DNA from: JAGNRR01 sp964389575
GTDB taxonomy: Bacteria > Bacteroidota > Bacteroidia > Chitinophagales > Chitinophagaceae
Assembly (NCBI GenBank): GCA_964389575.1
Contig: CAYMFF010000008.1
Location: forward strand, 1 to 61,164
Direction: 5' to 3'
DNA: 61,164 nucleotides
Below the pieces are notes generated by a model, which saw nothing but the letters and a program-made list of their open reading frames with translations, did no database searches and was not told the DNA's origin. Each line of letters opens with the position of its first letter. Position 1 is the stretch's first letter. Position numbers and translations under genes: made by a program. Below are positions 53,851-61,164 of the stretch, piece after piece.

Positions 53851-55191
53851 TTATAAGTTTTTCACTGCGATTTTAAATTGCTCGCCACGATCTTCATAGT
53901 TTTTAAATAAATCAAAACTGGCACAAGCTGGTGATAATAAAACACACTCTCCTTTGGTAGCCAACTCATAAGAAGAAGCTACTGCATCTTCCATATTATC
54001 TACTTCAAGTACAGGTACCATAGACCGAAAATGTTCTTGAATTGCTTGGGTATCTGTGCCTAAAGCAACAATTGCTTTTACTTTTTCACGAACCAATTCA
54101 GCAATTTCACCGTAATCATTCCCTTTGTCTACACCGCCTAAAATCAGAACGGTTTTTTTCTTCATGCTTTCTAATGCATACCACACACTATTCAGATTGG
54201 TGGCTTTACTGTCATTGATAAATTCTACACCTCGAATACTCACAACTGTTTCCATCCTATGTTCTAATGACTGAAAAGATTGTAAACTTTCTCTGATTTT
54301 TTCGGCTCGTACTTCTGCTACTCTAGCTGAAATACAAGCGGCCATCGTGTTGTATTGATTGTGTTTCCCATTGAGAGAAATTTTGTCTTTTGAAATTGTT
54401 ACGCGCTCGCTGTCTTGCGATAGCACCATTTCGTTTTCGCTAATAAATGCTCCTGATTTGCTCTTTTGTTCTTCCATTGAAATGTATTGAATTTTTGGGT
54501 TGGTTTTTATATAGTTTAAATTGTTCTTTATGTTTTGGTCATCCATATTGAGTACCAAAACATCCTCTTTAGTTTGTGCTTCTGTTATCTTAAATTTTGC
54601 TTGTATATAATTATCCAATTGATAGTCATACCGATCTAAATGATCTGCTGTAATATTCAAAATCACAGCAACATCTGGTCTGAATATTTTTATATCGTCT
54701 AGCTGAAAACTACTAATCTCCATGACGTACCATTGGGTTGGCTTTGTTGCGATCTGCCTGGCAAAGCTGAAACCAACATTCCCAACAAGAGAAACATCAT
54801 AATCAGCCTTTTTGAATAAGTGATAAGTAAGCGTGGCCGTCGTGGTTTTACCATTTGTGCCCGTAATGGCCACAATCTTACTATCAGCTTTATAGCGATA
54901 AGCAAATTCAATCTCGCTCATCACCGGAATATTTTTGTTTTTTACTTCTTGCATTACCGGAACAGAATCTGGTATGCCCGGGCTTTTAATAACCTCTTTA
55001 GCATCAAGAATAATATCTAATGAATGATTAGTCTCTTCAAAAGGTATAGAGGCTTTTTGCAATTCATCTTTATAGCGCGTAGGAATTTTACCCCCATCAC
55101 TCACAAAAGTTTTTAAACCTTGCTGATGCGCCAAGAGTGCAGCGCCGGTGCCACTTTCTCCACTTCCTAATATGACGATATCGTATTTCAA
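53851..55191 (-). CDS. murD: UDP-N-acetylmuramoyl-alanine--D-glutamate ligase MurD
   Basis: Adds D-Glu to UDP-MurNAc-L-Ala. The 446-residue protein has VILGSGESGTGAALLAHQQ, ATP-binding AITGTNGKTTTATLTYHLF, NITADHLDRYDYQLDNYIQAK and INDSKATNLNSVWYALES, and LLSPACASFDLFKNYEDRG. It starts 7 bases after mraY. Confidence 0.96.
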   Translation of the reverse strand: MKYDIVILGSGESGTGAALLAHQQGLKTFVSDGGKIPTRYKDELQKASIPFEETNHSLDIILDAKEVIKSPGIPDSVPVMQEVKNKNIPVMSEIEFAYRYKADSKIVAITGTNGKTTTATLTYHLFKKADYDVSLVGNVGFSFARQIATKPTQWYVMEISSFQLDDIKIFRPDVAVILNITADHLDRYDYQLDNYIQAKFKITEAQTKEDVLVLNMDDQNIKNNLNYIKTNPKIQYISMEEQKSKSGAFISENEMVLSQDSERVTISKDKISLNGKHNQYNTMAACISARVAEVRAEKIRESLQSFQSLEHRMETVVSIRGVEFINDSKATNLNSVWYALESMKKKTVLILGGVDKGNDYGEIAELVREKVKAIVALGTDTQAIQEHFRSMVPVLEVDNMEDAVASSYELATKGECVLLSPACASFDLFKNYEDRGEQFKIAVKNL

Positions 55192-55198
55192 CTTTCTA

Positions 55199-56464
55199 CT
55201 ATCTTAATTTTAATGTTACAATGCTCAACACGGCTAATAGAATTCCGACAATCCAAAATCGCGTTGATATTTTGCTCTCGTGATAACCTAATTTTTGATA
55301 ATGGTGATGTAAGGGTGTCATTAAAAACACACGTCGCCCTTCACCATATTTCTTCCTAGTGTATTTAAAGACTCCAACCTGAATCATAACACTCAAATTC
55401 TCTATCAAGAAAATCCCACAAATGATTGGAACTAATAATTCTTTACGCACAATAATGGCCAGTGTCGCAATTATGCCTCCTAAAGCCAAACTGCCCGTAT
55501 CGCCCATAAATACTTGAGCAGGAAAACTATTGTACCACAAAAACCCAATGCACGCTCCGACAAATGCCGCTATAAAAATGGACACCTCACCCAAGTGCGG
55601 GATATACATAATATTTAAATATTCCGAGAAATAGTAATTACCGGACACATAAGCAAACACACCGAGACAAATTCCCATGATCGCACTTGTGCCTGTGGCT
55701 AGGCCATCGATTCCATCAGTGAGATTAGCCCCATTCGAAACAGCTATTATTATAAATGTGACAAGTAAAATGTAAAATAGAGGAGTTAAATATTTTACGG
55801 CACCTTCTCCAAAAAAGGAAGCAATTTTAGCATAACTTAATTCATGATTTTTGGCAAATGGAATTGTAGTAACTGCAGAACGAACTTTAACAAATGAAGC
55901 AATTTCACCGTTTTCTTTTCGCTGAAACTCTTCTCCTATCACTTTATCTTCACTGCTATAAACAGCCGATACTCCGCCCGTAGTTTCTCTAACTATGTTT
56001 ACATTATTATTAAAGTACATCGTAGCACCAATAATAATCCCAAGTCCTAATTGACCAGCCACTTTATATTTTCCAGAAAGTCCATCTTTATTTTTTCTAA
56101 ACTTCTTTAAGTAATCATCTAAAAAACCAATTGCTCCTAACCAAACCGTGCACAACAACATTAAAACGATATAAACATTATCTACTTTGGTGAGCAACAA
56201 TGTTGGAATTACAATGGCCAAAATAATTATAATACCACCCATAGTTGGCGTACCAGCTTTTACTTTTTCGCCCGCCAATCCTAAATCTCGAATTTGTTCG
56301 CCCATTTGCTTGCGTTGCAACAAACGAATAATGCGTTTTCCATAAATTAATGAAATCAATAATGAAAAAATTAATGCCATGGCTACCCGAAATGAGATAA
56401 ACTGAAACACACCAGCGCCTGGAAGGTCTAAGTCTTGGAAATATTGGAATAGGTAATACAGCAT
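55199..56464 (-). CDS. mraY: Phospho-MurNAc-pentapeptide transferase MraY
   Basis: Makes lipid I by moving phospho-MurNAc-pentapeptide to undecaprenyl phosphate. The 421-residue protein is polytopic, with KAGTPTMGGIIIILAIVIP, GFLDDYLKKFRKNKDGLSGK, TDGIDGLATGTSAI and FMGDTGSLALGG, and MTPLHHHYQKLG. An insert of about 60 residues between the helices (from about 145, with VRETTGGVSAVYSSEDKV) makes it longer than E. coli MraY (360), as usual in Bacteroidota. One base after murE. Confidence 0.96.
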   Translation of the reverse strand: MLYYLFQYFQDLDLPGAGVFQFISFRVAMALIFSLLISLIYGKRIIRLLQRKQMGEQIRDLGLAGEKVKAGTPTMGGIIIILAIVIPTLLLTKVDNVYIVLMLLCTVWLGAIGFLDDYLKKFRKNKDGLSGKYKVAGQLGLGIIIGATMYFNNNVNIVRETTGGVSAVYSSEDKVIGEEFQRKENGEIASFVKVRSAVTTIPFAKNHELSYAKIASFFGEGAVKYLTPLFYILLVTFIIIAVSNGANLTDGIDGLATGTSAIMGICLGVFAYVSGNYYFSEYLNIMYIPHLGEVSIFIAAFVGACIGFLWYNSFPAQVFMGDTGSLALGGIIATLAIIVRKELLVPIICGIFLIENLSVMIQVGVFKYTRKKYGEGRRVFLMTPLHHHYQKLGYHESKISTRFWIVGILLAVLSIVTLKLR

Positions 56465-56465
56465 T

Positions 56466-57932
56466 TTATTTTTCTAATAGGTTTAAACAGTCTTTTAATA
56501 TTTTTTTATCGTCAAAGTCGAAACGCTCTCCGTTTATTTCTTGATAGGTTTCATGCCCTTTTCCTGCTACTAAGATTATATCACCCTCCTGTGCAAAACC
56601 ACAAGCTGTTTTAATCGCTTCTTTTCTATTGGTAATCGTTATATACTTTTTCTTAAGATTTACAGGAACGCCCGCTTCCATATCAGCCAATATTTCTTCT
56701 GGCTTTTCAGTTCGGGGATTATCTGATGTAAAAATCACCTTGTCAGAATGCTCACAAGCTACATGAGCCATTAGCGGACGTTTTGTTTTATCTCTATCTC
56801 CACCACAACCCACTACAGAATGCAATGTTTCGCCACCTGTGCGCAATTTATTAATAGTAGCCAATACATTGATAAGGGCATCCGGTGTATGCGCATAATC
56901 TACAATACCCATAATGTTATCGTTGGCCGACATTATCGTTTCAAAACGCCCTTGTGCTCCGGTAAGATTACTTAAATATTGAAGTACCTCTATTTTGTCA
57001 AAATCTAAACTTCGTGCAATGGCATAAACTGAAAGAATATTGTAAGCATTAAACTCTCCAATTAATTTGCAATGCACCTCTTCGTTATCTATCGAAAGCA
57101 CGAGTCCGCTCAAATTATTTTCTAGAATTTTTGCTTTATAATCCGCTAAGGTTTTAAGACTAAAAGTTTGCTTTAATGCTTTTGTATTTTGCAACATAAC
57201 GCCACCACGCTTATCGTCAATATTACTTAAGGCAAATGCACCTTTTGGCATATCGTCAAAGAATTTTTTCTTTACGGCTATATACTCATCAAAGGTGTCA
57301 TGATAATCCAAATGATCGTGTGATATATTCGTAAATAACCCGCCAGCAAATTCAGCTCCTGCAATTCGATCTTGATGAATCGCATGCGAACTAACTTCCA
57401 TAAACACATATTCACAAGAGGCTTCAACCATTTGAGCTAATAATTTTTGTAACTCAATAGCATTCGGCGTAGTGTGGGTACTTTTAATCACAATACCTGC
57501 TATGCAGTTTTCTATAGTAGAAATTTGTCCAACCTTCATGCCCATATCGGTAAACAAACGATATAATAAATGCACACAGGTAGATTTACCATTTGTGCCC
57601 GTTATACCGATTAATTTTAATTGACCAGAAGGATTATCATAAAAATTTGAAGCGATTACGCCACAGGCTTTGGCCGAATTTTTAACTTGAACATAGCTCA
57701 CATTTTCATGGATTGCTAGAGGTAACACTTCACAAACCACAATTTTAGCGCCTAAGTCTATTGCTTTATCAATGTAAATATGTCCATCAACTTCAAAACC
57801 TTTTAAAGCAAAAAACAAATCACCGTGCTCACACTGACGTGAGTCTAATTTCAAAGCAGGCACATCATAATCCTTTTCTCCAAGAAGAGAAACGACGGTT
57901 ACGTTTTGCAATATGTCTTTTAGTTTTTTCAC
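56466..57932 (-). CDS. murE: MurE ligase, meso-diaminopimelate type
   Basis: Adds the third stem residue to UDP-MurNAc-L-Ala-D-Glu. The 488-residue protein has ATP motif GITGTNGKSTCVHLLYRL, the Mur centre NISHDHLDYHDTFDEY and the motif TSDNPRTEKPEEI. DNPR is typical of meso-diaminopimelate-adding MurE rather than the lysine type. One-base overlap with ftsI. Confidence 0.95.
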   Translation of the reverse strand: MKKLKDILQNVTVVSLLGEKDYDVPALKLDSRQCEHGDLFFALKGFEVDGHIYIDKAIDLGAKIVVCEVLPLAIHENVSYVQVKNSAKACGVIASNFYDNPSGQLKLIGITGTNGKSTCVHLLYRLFTDMGMKVGQISTIENCIAGIVIKSTHTTPNAIELQKLLAQMVEASCEYVFMEVSSHAIHQDRIAGAEFAGGLFTNISHDHLDYHDTFDEYIAVKKKFFDDMPKGAFALSNIDDKRGGVMLQNTKALKQTFSLKTLADYKAKILENNLSGLVLSIDNEEVHCKLIGEFNAYNILSVYAIARSLDFDKIEVLQYLSNLTGAQGRFETIMSANDNIMGIVDYAHTPDALINVLATINKLRTGGETLHSVVGCGGDRDKTKRPLMAHVACEHSDKVIFTSDNPRTEKPEEILADMEAGVPVNLKKKYITITNRKEAIKTACGFAQEGDIILVAGKGHETYQEINGERFDFDDKKILKDCLNLLEK

Positions 57933-60019
57933 TAGCTCAAGTGTATTGTTATAGTTTGTCCTTTAATGATTACGTCTCCTGGCTCCATAGATTGCTTTGC
58001 TACTTTACCTTTGCCCACTGGTATAACACGAAGTCCTCTACTCTCTAAAATATTCATAGCATTTCGCAAGCCCATTCCTTTTACATTCGGAACATCCGAC
58101 TTACCATAATGAACAACCGTGGCGTCCCACTTTTTATCACTCGCCTCTTTTGCCGATTGAATCCAACCACTCACCACATTCGTTCGCATTTTCATTCCTA
58201 ACGCTTTTGCTACGGTAGCATATTGCGTAGCATGAATTTGTTTTATCTCTGGCGTTTTATGCAACGAATCCGTATTTACATATGTTTTAGGTGTAACTAC
58301 GTGCGTAGCGTATAATCGATTTGCCACTTCCTGAAAAACAGGCAATGCCAACAGTCCACCATAATAATTTCTAGAATTCTTACTCGTTCGCACCACTACG
58401 GCAATAGTATACTGCGGATCCTCTTTTGGAAAAAAGCCAATAAAGGAAGCATGATATACTCGGTCTGAATATTTAATTCCTTTATCTACCACACGAGCAG
58501 TACCAGTCTTACCACAAATATTATAATATGGATTTCGTAATTTTTTACCAGTCCCTCGTTGAACAACAGCATGCATTGCATTTTTAATATCTTCTACGGC
58601 ATTTTGATTAACCGCATTTCCGTTTAAAACGGTTGGCTCATACTGTTCGATGGTTTCTCCATATTCTTTAACCGAATTTACAAGATACGGCTTCATTAAT
58701 TTTCCATTATTTGCAATGGCATTATACACCATACACAAATGCATTGGCGTTAGTTTTATTCCATACCCATAACCCATTGAACCAATTAAATATTCTTCAT
58801 CATGAACTCTTGTCTCGTTTAAATTGGTTTTACTTTCTCCATTAATTTCAATACCAGTTGGCTGATGTAAGTTTAATTTTTTCAGATTATTGATATAAGC
58901 ATCTTTATCATTTTTATAATTATGATATATCATTTTGAAAAAACCAACATTTGATGACTGCGCCAACGCATTTTCGACACTTACTACGCCCACCGGATGA
59001 CTATCCGTTACTCTTCTTTTGCCAATTCTATATGACCCCGGACCACAATTTATTGTTTTATCAATTTTCGTTTTATTGTCATTTAGAAGAGATATTAATG
59101 AAATAACCTTACAAGTCGAACCGGGCTCTATACCGAGCAAGGCATAATTTTTATCTTCATAATACGAGCCATTTTTTTGGCGCCCTAAATTGGCCATGGC
59201 CTTTATCTTTCCAGTTTTCGTTTCCATTACAACACAGGTACCGAAAGCGGCATTATCAATTTTGAGTTGCTTCATTAGCGCATTTTCCGCTACGTCTTGA
59301 ATATTCATATCCAAGGTTGTGACCACGTCTTTTCCATTGATCGGCTCTACTTCACTTCCATCAACAGGCATATATGCACCTCCCGCAATTTTTCTCACAA
59401 TCCGTTTGCCTTCTTTGCCTTTTAGATGTTTATTAAACGCATCTTCCAATCCTACGTTCTGCGCATTTTTACGCCAGATACCCACCGTTCGATTTGCTAA
59501 AATCCCAAATGGATTAATTCGCTTAATGTGTGACTCGGTCATGAAACCACCTTTGTTTGCCCCTTTTGCAAATGGTTGCAGTTTTTTGATTTTCAAATAT
59601 TGTGAATAGCTAACCTTTCGAGCTAATAAGTAATATTGATTTCCTTTTTTCTGTTGCTTCTTGAGCGTCATCTTATAATCTACAGCTGACTTCCCCCTTT
59701 CATGTAAAATTTCTGCAAGGCCATGTGCGAGCGAATTAATGTATTTGTTGAATGTATCTTTCGGCACAGTAACCAAATCCAAGCGAATATCAAATTCAGG
59801 AATAGACGAAGAAAGCAAACTTCCATCCTCCGTATAAATATTACCGCGCTCAGGCTGCAAGACTTGTACATCCGTATACAAACTATCGGCATACGCTTTT
59901 AACTGTGGTCCTTCTTTAAAAATAACCATGCTTCCTTTGGCTAAAATTGCCAAAGCAAACAAACACATTCCCATAAAACATAAATAAACCCGAAGCCTGA
60001 TTACCTTATCTGCACTCAT
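57932..60019 (-). CDS. ftsI: Septal transpeptidase FtsI (PBP3-like) with PASTA domain
   Basis: A class B penicillin-binding protein that cross-links septal peptidoglycan. The 695-residue protein has one N-terminal membrane helix, a pedestal (ERGNIYTEDGSLLSSSIPEF), and the transpeptidase motifs SxxK in EPGSTCKVISL, SxN in ALAQSSNVGFFKM and KTG in ICGKTGTARVV. The C-terminal PASTA domain (VPNVKGMGLRNAMNILESRG) is absent from E. coli FtsI but common in Bacteroidota. One-base overlaps with ftsL and murE. Confidence 0.95.
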   Translation of the reverse strand: MSADKVIRLRVYLCFMGMCLFALAILAKGSMVIFKEGPQLKAYADSLYTDVQVLQPERGNIYTEDGSLLSSSIPEFDIRLDLVTVPKDTFNKYINSLAHGLAEILHERGKSAVDYKMTLKKQQKKGNQYYLLARKVSYSQYLKIKKLQPFAKGANKGGFMTESHIKRINPFGILANRTVGIWRKNAQNVGLEDAFNKHLKGKEGKRIVRKIAGGAYMPVDGSEVEPINGKDVVTTLDMNIQDVAENALMKQLKIDNAAFGTCVVMETKTGKIKAMANLGRQKNGSYYEDKNYALLGIEPGSTCKVISLISLLNDNKTKIDKTINCGPGSYRIGKRRVTDSHPVGVVSVENALAQSSNVGFFKMIYHNYKNDKDAYINNLKKLNLHQPTGIEINGESKTNLNETRVHDEEYLIGSMGYGYGIKLTPMHLCMVYNAIANNGKLMKPYLVNSVKEYGETIEQYEPTVLNGNAVNQNAVEDIKNAMHAVVQRGTGKKLRNPYYNICGKTGTARVVDKGIKYSDRVYHASFIGFFPKEDPQYTIAVVVRTSKNSRNYYGGLLALPVFQEVANRLYATHVVTPKTYVNTDSLHKTPEIKQIHATQYATVAKALGMKMRTNVVSGWIQSAKEASDKKWDATVVHYGKSDVPNVKGMGLRNAMNILESRGLRVIPVGKGKVAKQSMEPGDVIIKGQTITIHLS

Positions 60020-60354
60020 TAATTATTTAAGTTTTGAGGGTTTACTTCAATTTTACTTGGTGGTGATGTTAGCACATCTAATCCTTGATTCACAGCGCGC
60101 TTTGCCAATTCACTCTCTTTGGTCATGTACATTAATTTTGATTTCTCATCTATATAATGCCAACGAAGCTGTTTCAGCTGTGCACTTTTTTTATTTAAAT
60201 CACGAATCGTATTCTCTGTATAATGAACAATAAAAATGTTGAGAATAAAAAAGCCCATCACCACAAGAATCAGAGGGATATTATTCACCAAGCCTTGCAT
60301 TCCCAACTCTTCCAGCTTTTTTTGCCAACCTGATATTTTAGAACGATGATTCAT
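60019..60354 (-). CDS. ftsL: FtsL-like division protein
   Basis: A 111-residue bitopic protein: short basic cytoplasmic N-terminus, one membrane helix (about 27-45: LILVVMGFFILNIFIVHY) and a coiled-coil-like periplasmic segment (ENTIRDLNKKSAQLKQLRWHY). Similarity to FtsL is by topology, size and place between rsmH and ftsI, which is where Bacteroidota carry it. FtsL works with FtsB and FtsQ to activate FtsW-FtsI. Confidence 0.86.
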   Translation of the reverse strand: MNHRSKISGWQKKLEELGMQGLVNNIPLILVVMGFFILNIFIVHYTENTIRDLNKKSAQLKQLRWHYIDEKSKLMYMTKESELAKRAVNQGLDVLTSPPSKIEVNPQNLNN

Positions 60355-60383
60355 TATAGGGTATAGTATTCTTTTATTATTTG

Positions 60384-61164
60384 TTAGTTTATTCTTTCTG
60401 CGTATCTAATTTTTGCACTTCGAGAACGATTATTTTCTTTGAGTTCTATGGACGTTGGTTTTATTGGCTTGAATATTTTTAGCTTAAAAGCATTTTTATC
60501 TTTTTTCAATTTTCTTCCTAACAGTTTTTCTTCGGGTGTCATTTCTTCTTCAGCAAAATCTCTGAAAACTTCTTTTACCACCTGATCTTCTAAGGAGTGA
60601 AACGTTATAATACACACTCGCCCTCCAACAGCTAATTGAGGAATGACACCACGCAATAATTCTCGTATTACACCAAGCTCATCATTCACTTCGATGCGTA
60701 TCGCTTGAAAAACTTTTGCCAAATAGGTATTCTGTTTTCCTCGAATAATTGGTGTAATTAAATTCACCAAATCTTGCGTTGTTCGAAGCTGCGCAACACT
60801 GCGTTGTTCTGTTATTCGCCTTGCCAATGTTTTGGCATTCGTAACCTGACCATATAGTTCAAAGAGCTTATGAAGCCTTCCTTCGTCATAATTGTTTATT
60901 ACATGAGCCGCTGTGAACGACTGCCGAGTATCCATGCGCATATCAAGGTCTCCGTCAAAACGGATTGAAAAACCTCGATCGGCTGTATCAAACTGATGTG
61001 AACTAACCCCCAAATCTGCCAGTACTCCATTCAACGGGAGACACTGGTGTAAGCGCGCGAAACGTGCGGCGTACTTAAAATTTTCGCCTACGAAAATTAA
61101 GTTTTCATGTTGGGGTATATTCTGCACCGCATCTTTATCCTGATCAAAAGCAATTAGTTTTCCA
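60384..61164 (-). CDS. rsmH: 16S rRNA (cytosine1402-N4)-methyltransferase RsmH (partial)
   Basis: Methylates N4 of C1402 in 16S rRNA, the same nucleotide whose ribose RsmI modifies. The 5' part lies beyond the window; the reading frame stays open to its edge (GKLIAFDQDKDAVQNIPQH), so the ATG at 61127 is internal, not the start. Family marks present are NGVLADLGVSSHQFDTADRG, SFTAAHVINNY, KVFQAIRIEVNDELG and ITFHSLEDQVVK, and the C-terminal NNRSRSAKIRYAERI. First dcw gene seen here; a 29-base gap precedes ftsL. Confidence 0.96.
   Translation of the reverse strand, partial: GKLIAFDQDKDAVQNIPQHENLIFVGENFKYAARFARLHQCLPLNGVLADLGVSSHQFDTADRGFSIRFDGDLDMRMDTRQSFTAAHVINNYDEGRLHKLFELYGQVTNAKTLARRITEQRSVAQLRTTQDLVNLITPIIRGKQNTYLAKVFQAIRIEVNDELGVIRELLRGVIPQLAVGGRVCIITFHSLEDQVVKEVFRDFAEEEMTPEEKLLGRKLKKDKNAFKLKIFKPIKPTSIELKENNRSRSAKIRYAERIN

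Noticed and set aside
60384..61127. ATG at 61127 as the start of rsmH
   Set aside because: The frame stays open to the window edge and codes for conserved RsmH sequence upstream, so the gene is truncated by the window.
1..61164. CRISPR array, insertion sequence, prophage, integron, tRNA or rRNA
   Set aside because: No regularly spaced repeats, transposase, integrase, phage gene or tRNA-like folding segment was seen on either strand.

Overview
The window is a chromosomal segment of a low-GC Bacteroidota bacterium. The evidence is consistent: lipoproteins with the Bacteroidota style of lipobox, the RpoZ-like omega subunit, DUF4296, PorD/DUF4835, GldB and PorT family proteins, a fused E1 alpha/beta 2-oxoacid dehydrogenase, a long FtsZ, and many copies of the Bacteroidota -7 promoter element TAnnTTTG just upstream of genes. 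The class cannot be fixed from the sequence; a Chitinophagia/Saprospiria/Sphingobacteriia-like lineage fits. I see no tRNA, rRNA, CRISPR array, insertion sequence, integrase or phage gene. Most genes are housekeeping.

Layout. 1-185: end of recA with its terminator. 264-2285: a small accessory patch with a HEAT-repeat gene, a diverged remnant of the 3' end of rsmI, and a lipoprotein/barrel gene, ending at the intact rsmI (2286-2951). 3039-8503: rel/spoT, then an EEP-family membrane protein with an inactive and an active rhomboid (minus strand), and a thioredoxin-like lipoprotein. 8580-12752: the compact operon bamD, rpoZ-like, hotdog thioesterase, coaBC, porD, DUF4296 lipoprotein. 12829-23240: a citrate synthase resembling the eukaryotic type, an NadR-like kinase, a seven-haem TPR cytochrome, a double-SWIM SNF2 helicase, a lipoprotein plus epimerase pair, and another lipoprotein. 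23242-28977: fused branched-chain E1, DUF1569 protein, groESL and an EamA exporter. 29106-35150: a Cys/Lys-rich exported protein, gldB, a beta-barrel protein, nadE (split by an assembly gap), an Arg-rich exported protein, an amidohydrolase and purS. 35239-39397: nadK, an Omp85-like protein and two exported propeller-like proteins. 39527-45217: beta-CASP nuclease, CoA-binding protein, YkuK-like protein, small lipoproteins, engB, menG/ubiE, porT and a hypothetical gene. 45323-61164: the division and cell wall (dcw) cluster, read on the minus strand as rsmH, ftsL, ftsI, murE, mraY, murD, ftsW, murG, murC, ftsQ, ftsA, ftsZ.

The dcw genes form one tightly packed unit that makes lipid II (MurE, MraY, MurD, MurG, MurC) and the septal machine (FtsL, FtsI, FtsW, FtsQ, FtsA, FtsZ). 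FtsQ carries an exceptional lysine-rich tail of about 135 residues. The outer-membrane theme recurs (BamD, Omp85-like, PorT, PorD, GldB), which suggests a cell with type IX secretion or gliding genes scattered round its chromosome.

The main points for a second look are: (1) the rsmI 3' remnant, whose differences from the intact gene are mostly synonymous, so it looks like a relic of recombination with a diverged relative; (2) the 100-N gap in nadE, flanked by an exact 55-bp repeat, which is an assembly artefact whose removal restores a complete gene; (3) the polylysine FtsQ tail; (4) two SWIM fingers with identical spacing in the SNF2 protein; (5) a pseudo-rhomboid lacking all three catalytic residues; (6) -7 promoter boxes lying so close to start codons that several mRNAs should be leaderless, which also corrects several gene starts. 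I found no clear, wholly new multi-gene system.
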